From NCBI GenBank assembly GCA_903885375.1, contig CAISIK010000223.1, positions 1-64,000 of the forward strand: a stretch of 64,000 bases of DNA. The letters are read 5' to 3'. Shown in pieces: positions 59,744-64,000 of this stretch. Under the pieces are notes generated by a model that saw nothing but the letters and a program-made list of their open reading frames with translations, did not search any database and had not been told where the DNA came from. A program made the position numbers and the translations under genes. This DNA comes from an uncultured Pseudomonadota bacterium (lineage in GTDB: Bacteria > Myxococcota_A > UBA796 > SXON01). Each line of letters opens with the position of its first letter. Within the stretch, counting starts at the first letter, position 1.

Positions 59744-60976
59744 CTACTTCGCCTCGCGGCGGAGCACCGCACCATAGAGGCTGTCGGCATCGGCGTCGGG
59801 GGCGCCGTGGAGCTGGTCCTGCTCGAGGCTCCACGCGGGGTGGCGCTGGAGGAACTCGGCCACCACGGCCTCGTTCTCCTCTACGAACACGCTGCACGTG
59901 GCGTACACGAGGGCGCCGCCGGGCCGCACGGCCGCCGCCGCCCCGAGGAGCAGATCACGCTGCTGGGCCGCCCACCGGCCGAGCGAGGAGGGCACCGACC
60001 GCAAGCGCGCGTCGGGGCGGCGCCGCCAGGTACCCGAGCCGCTGCAGGGCGCATCCACCAGCACGGTGTCGAAGCCGCCGCGGGCGGCCACCTCGGTGGG
60101 CAGCGTGGGCGGGCCGCGCCCATCCCAGGGCCACACCCGCACGTTCTTGCCATCCACCCGTTGAAGGCGCTTCCGCAGCTCGGCGAGGCGGGCGGGCGAA
60201 ACGTCGGAGGCGTGGATGGCGCCGCGGCCATCGAGGCGGGACCAGAGCTGCAGGGTCTTCCCGCCGGTGCCGGCGCAGGCATCCCACACGAAGCGCCCCG
60301 CCCCGAGCGGCACCCCCTCGCCCACCCGCTGGCTCGCGAGGTCCTGGATCTCCACCTTGCCTTCTTTCCAGGCGCGGCTCCGGAACACGGGCGTGGGCCC
60401 CTCCACCGCGAGCGCGCCGGAATCCTGCGCCACCACGCGCAGGCCATCGAGGCCGAGGACATCGCGAACCGCGCCGGTGTGGCGCGGCACCGCCACCCGA
60501 AGCCAGAGCGGCGGGCGGGTGGCCTGCCTCGCCAGCCAGCGGGCGAGCCAATCCTCCCCGGATAGTTCGCGACGGCGGGCGAGCGCGGGCGCGTGCCAGG
60601 GCGGGATGCCGTGGCGCACGAGCGCGGCGAGCGTGGCCAGCTCCCCATCCTGCGCGCCGGCCATCAGCGCATCGAGCGCGGCGATGTCGCCCGTGGGGTC
60701 CGCGCCGGAGGCGAGCGCCCGCACGCGGCTGGCAAACTCGACGTCGGCCTTGCGCCAGAGCTGCAGGAGCTCGCGGGGGCGGTGCACCGACGCGGCGAAC
60801 TTCAGGAGCGCGCCCTCCGTGGACTTCCCGCGGCCGCGGAAGGGGCCGAACGCGGCGAGGGTGCCCCAGGCCACCGCGTGGTCCACGAACTGGAGGATCG
60901 GCTCGGCGCGCGGATCGCGGACCAGCCCCACCGTGCGGAGCCACTCGCCGGCCCAGCGGTCGACGGAGGGGGGCAC
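59744..60976 (-). CDS. rRNA cytosine-C5 methyltransferase family (RsmB/RsmF, NOL1/NOP2/Sun)
   Basis: A 410-residue protein. SAM motif I is DACAGTGGKTLQL (232-244), motif II begins DVSPARLAEL, motif IV is VDAPCSGSGTWRRRPD with Cys311, and the catalytic motif VI is YATCSVFVEEN with Cys361. These two Cys are the hallmark of RNA m5C methyltransferases. The N-terminal part is an RNA-binding/NusB-like region, although a full NusB domain is not obvious. The listed start is GTG 60976. The open frame continues upstream and contains LGLGAFLAWLGAGEV; AGAGGAG lies 8 nt before an in-frame CTG at 61075. Confidence 0.92.
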   Translation of the reverse strand: MPPSVDRWAGEWLRTVGLVRDPRAEPILQFVDHAVAWGTLAAFGPFRGRGKSTEGALLKFAASVHRPRELLQLWRKADVEFASRVRALASGADPTGDIAALDALMAGAQDGELATLAALVRHGIPPWHAPALARRRELSGEDWLARWLARQATRPPLWLRVAVPRHTGAVRDVLGLDGLRVVAQDSGALAVEGPTPVFRSRAWKEGKVEIQDLASQRVGEGVPLGAGRFVWDACAGTGGKTLQLWSRLDGRGAIHASDVSPARLAELRKRLQRVDGKNVRVWPWDGRGPPTLPTEVAARGGFDTVLVDAPCSGSGTWRRRPDARLRSVPSSLGRWAAQQRDLLLGAAAAVRPGGALVYATCSVFVEENEAVVAEFLQRHPAWSLEQDQLHGAPDADADSLYGAVLRREAK

Positions 60977-61096
60977 CTCGCCCGCGCCCAGCCAGGCGAG
61001 GAACGCGCCGAGGCCGAGGTCGCCGCCCGGGGCGGGCGGTTCGGTGGGCGTGGGTGGGGGACCGTGGCGGGCCAGGGGGGGAGCTCCTCTGGCGGA

Positions 61097-61849
61097 CTAT
61101 CGCGGCCCGCGCCGGGCCCACGCCACGATGGCGGCGGCCGCGAGGAGCATCACGACGGAGGTGGCCTGGCCATTGGTGAGGCCGGTGCCCGCGAACGTGC
61201 CCCGATCGTCGTTGCGGAAGAACTCGTTGACGAACCGGAAGACCCCGTAGAGCGAGAAGAGCAGCGCCGTGCGCTGCCCCACGAAGCGCCGCGGCAGGAA
61301 CCACAGCAGCGTGCCGATGGCCAGGTTGGCGATGACCTCGTGCAGCTGCGTGGGAATCAACGGCGTGCGGGCTGGCGCCAGGCTCCCTTCGGGAAAGGTG
61401 ATGTGCCACCAGCCCTCGGTTTCGCGGCCGTAACAGCAGCCGGCGGACAGGCAGCCCAGCCGGCCGAGCGCGTGGCCGAACGCGAGCGAGGGCGCCATGA
61501 CGTCGGTCAGCGCGAGGAACGGCTGCTTCTTCACGCGGGCGTAGATGGCGTAGCCGAGGAGCGTGCAGACAAAGCCGCCGTAGAACACGAGGCCCCCATC
61601 CCGGAGGGCGAAGATGCGCGCCGGGTCCTCGACGAAGGAGCCCGGGTGGGTCCGCACGTACTCGAGCCGCGCCCCCACCACCGCGCACACCATGGCGATG
61701 AGGCCGAGGTCCCACGCGGTGTCGCCCACGAGGCCATCGCGGCGGGCACGGACGGTGCCGAGCAGGAGGCCGAGGAACAGCGCGAGCCCCAGACACACGC
61801 CGTAGGTGGCCACGTCGAAGTTCCCCACGCGGAACAGGACGGGGTGCAC
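61097..61849 (-). CDS. lgt: Phosphatidylglycerol-prolipoprotein diacylglyceryl transferase
   Basis: A 250-residue inner-membrane enzyme with about seven helices that adds diacylglycerol to the lipobox Cys of prolipoproteins. Typical segments are DGGLVFYGGF (with Asp where E. coli has the His of HGGL), GHALGRLGCLSAGCCYG (the Lgt signature with the essential Arg), PTQLHEVIANL, and FRFVNEFFR near the C-terminus. The GTG start lies 1 bp after the lspA stop. It serves the many lipoproteins of this region. Confidence 0.95.
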   Translation of the reverse strand: MHPVLFRVGNFDVATYGVCLGLALFLGLLLGTVRARRDGLVGDTAWDLGLIAMVCAVVGARLEYVRTHPGSFVEDPARIFALRDGGLVFYGGFVCTLLGYAIYARVKKQPFLALTDVMAPSLAFGHALGRLGCLSAGCCYGRETEGWWHITFPEGSLAPARTPLIPTQLHEVIANLAIGTLLWFLPRRFVGQRTALLFSLYGVFRFVNEFFRNDDRGTFAGTGLTNGQATSVVMLLAAAAIVAWARRGPR

Positions 61850-61850
61850 G

Positions 61851-62390
61851 CTAGGCGGCCCGGGCGGCGGTGAACTTCGTGCGCAGCTCGAGGAGGTAGA
61901 GGATCACGAAGACGCCGACGCCCACGAAGATGGCGGCATCCGCCACGTTCCAGATGGGGTACACGGTGCGGCCCCCCAGGTATTCGCGGGCCCACGCGCG
62001 CCACGGGTCGGCGCCGGCGTAGACCTTCACCATGTCGGTGACCTGACCGGCCAGGAGGCGATCGGTGAAGTTGCCGAGCGCCCCCGCGAGGATCGCGCCG
62101 AGCGCGAAGGACTGCGCCTTGTCGCCCGGCTCGAGCTGCCGGAAGCTCTGGACGACCACGAAGAGCGCCACGGCGGTGAACGCGTAGAAGACGTAGAGGC
62201 GGTACTCGAAGCCCTGCAGGAACGAGAAGGCGGCGCCTTTGTTGGTGGCGTGGCTGATCGCAAGGAAGTTCGGGAGGATCGAGATGCTCTCCCCCTCCGC
62301 GAGGTTGGCGCGCACCCACCACTTCGACCACTGGTCGAACCCGTAGAAGGCGAGCGCCGTTGCGAGGAATACGGGGAGTTTGGGGGCCAT
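61851..62390 (-). CDS. lspA: Lipoprotein signal peptidase II
   Basis: A 179-residue aspartic protease with four membrane helices that cuts prolipoprotein signal peptides before the lipidated Cys. The motifs are FDQWSKWWV, SHATNKGAAFSFLQG, GALGNFTDRLLAGQVTDMV with catalytic Asp119, and WNVADAAIFVG with catalytic Asp151. The gene lies directly upstream of lgt, so lipidation and cleavage enzymes are co-expressed. The 69-bp divergent gap toward the ETF-QO gene holds GTTAGC-type sequences. Confidence 0.96.
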   Translation of the reverse strand: MAPKLPVFLATALAFYGFDQWSKWWVRANLAEGESISILPNFLAISHATNKGAAFSFLQGFEYRLYVFYAFTAVALFVVVQSFRQLEPGDKAQSFALGAILAGALGNFTDRLLAGQVTDMVKVYAGADPWRAWAREYLGGRTVYPIWNVADAAIFVGVGVFVILYLLELRTKFTAARAA

Positions 62391-62459
62391 GCGGCCCCGG
62401 GGTTAGCGCGTGGCGCTCGCGGCGTCGAATGTTAGACGCCAAGCGGCGGGGGAAAGCAG

Positions 62460-64000
62460 ATGCAGCGCGAAACGATGCCGGTGGATGTGCTCTTCGTCGG
62501 AGGCGGCCCGGCCTGCCTCGCCGGCGCCATCCGCTTGATGGACCTGATTGCGGCGCACAACGAGTCGGGCGCCGAACCGAAGCTCGGCGAGCTCACCATC
62601 GCCTTGATGGACAAGGGCTCCGAGATCGGCTCGCACGCCATCTCCGGCGCGGTGCTCGACCCCACGGCGCTCAACGAGCTCATCCCCGACTGGGAGGCGC
62701 AGGAGCCCACCTTCGTGGAGCGCCACGTGGAGGAGGAGACCTTCCTCACGCTCACGAGCAAGTTCGCGCTGCCCGCGCCGCTCATGCCGCCGGGCATGGA
62801 GGATCACGGCAACCCGATCATCTCCATCGCCAAGTTCCAGAAGTGGCTGGCCGCGCAGGCCGAGGCCCGCGGCGTGATGCTGTTCGCCGGCTTTGCCGGC
62901 ACCCAGCTCCTCTACGAGAACGGCCAGGTGACCGGCGTCCGCACGGGCGACAAGGGCATCGACAGTAACGGCGAACAAAAGCCCACCTTCGAGCCGGGCA
63001 TCGACATCCAGGCCAAGGTCACCATCCTCGGCGAGGGCCCCCGCGGCACGCTCTCCCGCCAGCTCATCAACCGCTACGAGCTGGACAAGGACAGCCAGCC
63101 GATGGTGTACGAGATCGGCGTAAAGGAGGTCATCGAGATGCCCCCGGGCACGGTGAAGAAGGGCGAGGTCATCCTCACCTTCGGCTACCCGCTCGACCTG
63201 AACACCTTCGGCGGCGCCTTCATCTACTCCCTGGCCGGTGATCGTTACGCCATCGGCCTCCTTGTGGGTCTCGACGCGAAGGACCCCGCGATGGATGCCC
63301 ACTACCTCCTCCAGAAGCTCAAGAACCACCCCACCATCCGGGCCAAGCTCGGCGCGGGCAAGGTGGTGAAGTACGGGGCCAAGGCCGTAACCGTGGGCGG
63401 CTGGCCCTCCATCCCCAAGCTCTACGCGCCCGGCGCCATGCTCGTGGGCGACAGCGCCAGCTTCCTCAACCCCGGCCGCATCAAGGGCATCCACCTCTCG
63501 ATGAAGTCGGGCATGCTCGCCGCCGAGACCGCCTTCGAAGCCCTCAAGCGGGGCGACAGCCGCGAGGAGGTCCTCGCCGCCTACAAGGCCGCGGTCGATG
63601 CCTCGTGGATCCGCACCGAGATGGAGCCCATGAAGAACTTCCATCCGGCGATGGAGAAGGGCGTCATCGGCGGCATGGCCAGCGTGGGCCTCTCGCTCCT
63701 GTTCGGTCCCGGCGAGCAGAAGCCCTTCCACGCCGACCACGAGCACATGCACAAGAACGCGGCGGTCCGCGGGCAGCACCCCTACCCCGACCGCAACGAC
63801 ATCACGTACGACGGCACCTACATCGTCGACAAGCTGACGGACGTGTACCACTCGGGCACCAAGCACGAGGAGAAGCAGCCGGCGCACCTCCACGTGGTCG
63901 ACAAGAACATCTGCGCCACCCAGTGCGCCGAGGAGTACGGCAACCCGTGCACCCGGTTCTGTCCCGCGCAGGTGTACAACATGCACTTCGACGACAAGAC
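62460..64000 (+). CDS. Electron transfer flavoprotein-ubiquinone oxidoreductase, C-terminus cut off
   Basis: 513 codons are visible before the window edge. The FAD motif is VDVLFVGGGPACLAGAIRL. Further ETF-QO segments are IGSHAISGAVLDP, LGEGPRGTLSRQLI, YSLAGDRYAIGLLVGLD, and GDSASFLNPGRIKGIHLSMK. The C-terminal 4Fe-4S region begins at NICATQCAEEYGNPCTRFCP. The enzyme moves electrons from ETF (fatty acid and amino acid oxidation) to quinone at the inner membrane. GGGGGAAAG lies before the ATG. Only the last few tens of residues are missing. Confidence 0.96.
   Translation, partial: MQRETMPVDVLFVGGGPACLAGAIRLMDLIAAHNESGAEPKLGELTIALMDKGSEIGSHAISGAVLDPTALNELIPDWEAQEPTFVERHVEEETFLTLTSKFALPAPLMPPGMEDHGNPIISIAKFQKWLAAQAEARGVMLFAGFAGTQLLYENGQVTGVRTGDKGIDSNGEQKPTFEPGIDIQAKVTILGEGPRGTLSRQLINRYELDKDSQPMVYEIGVKEVIEMPPGTVKKGEVILTFGYPLDLNTFGGAFIYSLAGDRYAIGLLVGLDAKDPAMDAHYLLQKLKNHPTIRAKLGAGKVVKYGAKAVTVGGWPSIPKLYAPGAMLVGDSASFLNPGRIKGIHLSMKSGMLAAETAFEALKRGDSREEVLAAYKAAVDASWIRTEMEPMKNFHPAMEKGVIGGMASVGLSLLFGPGEQKPFHADHEHMHKNAAVRGQHPYPDRNDITYDGTYIVDKLTDVYHSGTKHEEKQPAHLHVVDKNICATQCAEEYGNPCTRFCPAQVYNMHFDDK

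Overview
The window is very GC-rich (roughly 70 %), with dense genes, short gaps and many stop/start overlaps. It looks like a bacterial chromosome from the Myxococcota (myxobacteria or relatives). The clues are a subtilisin-like protease ending in a MYXO-CTERM-type sorting tail, Myxococcus-type cysteine-rich repeats, MopE-type metal-binding repeats, many short lipoproteins with an Asp-Thr-Ala-Pro stretch after the lipobox, sigma-54-like promoters, and many two-component and c-di-GMP proteins. No rRNA, tRNA, CRISPR array or intact mobile element was seen. Both ends cut genes: an alpha/beta hydrolase at the left and an ETF-ubiquinone oxidoreductase at the right.

Layout. 1-6.9 kb: alpha/beta hydrolase, two related envelope proteins, a DUF808 membrane protein and acyl-CoA thioesterase TesB. 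6.9-15.7 kb: a repeat-rich lipoprotein, a surface subtilase, then a four-gene operon (unknown protein, MaoC-like hotdog protein, CrtISO-like FAD oxidoreductase, arylsulfotransferase-like lipoprotein). 15.7-24 kb, mostly minus strand: a membrane-anchored peroxiredoxin-like protein, a phospholipid-type methyltransferase, recN with a zinc-phospholipase-C-like protein and an FHA protein, then hslR, a glutathione transferase, an acetyltransferase and a coiled-coil protein. 24.2-26.6 kb: a lipoprotein behind a sigma-54-like promoter, a small transporter and a sugar dehydrogenase.

26.6-37 kb holds the main attraction: one 3,245-residue iterative-type polyketide/fatty-acid synthase (degenerate flavin barrel-KS-AT-ACP-KS-three ACPs-KR-DH-phosphopantetheinyl transferase). 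It carries its own activating enzyme, yet all four ACPs have Thr where the carrier Ser is expected. 37-45.4 kb is a signalling block: a beta-barrel-like protein, a receiver-ATPase, a PilZ-LuxD-like hydrolase-methyltransferase fusion, a double hybrid kinase and a receiver-EAL protein.

45.4-47.7 kb is serA-serC (serine synthesis). 47.8-53.7 kb has small acidic, TPR and lipoprotein genes, an FG-GAP/MopE lipoprotein and an operon of two radical SAM enzymes with a lipoprotein. 53.7-58.2 kb has a fused alpha-keto-acid dehydrogenase E1, a decayed MNT/HEPN toxin-antitoxin pair, an SDR and elbB. 58.2-64 kb has a Wzi-like outer-membrane protein, an rRNA m5C methyltransferase, lgt, lspA and the ETF-QO gene.

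A regulatory theme recurs. At least eight genes have a TACNNT-type -10 element ending 6-8 nt before the start codon, as expected for leaderless transcripts; genes inside operons instead have a GGAG-type ribosome binding site or overlapping ATGA/GTGA/TGATG junctions.
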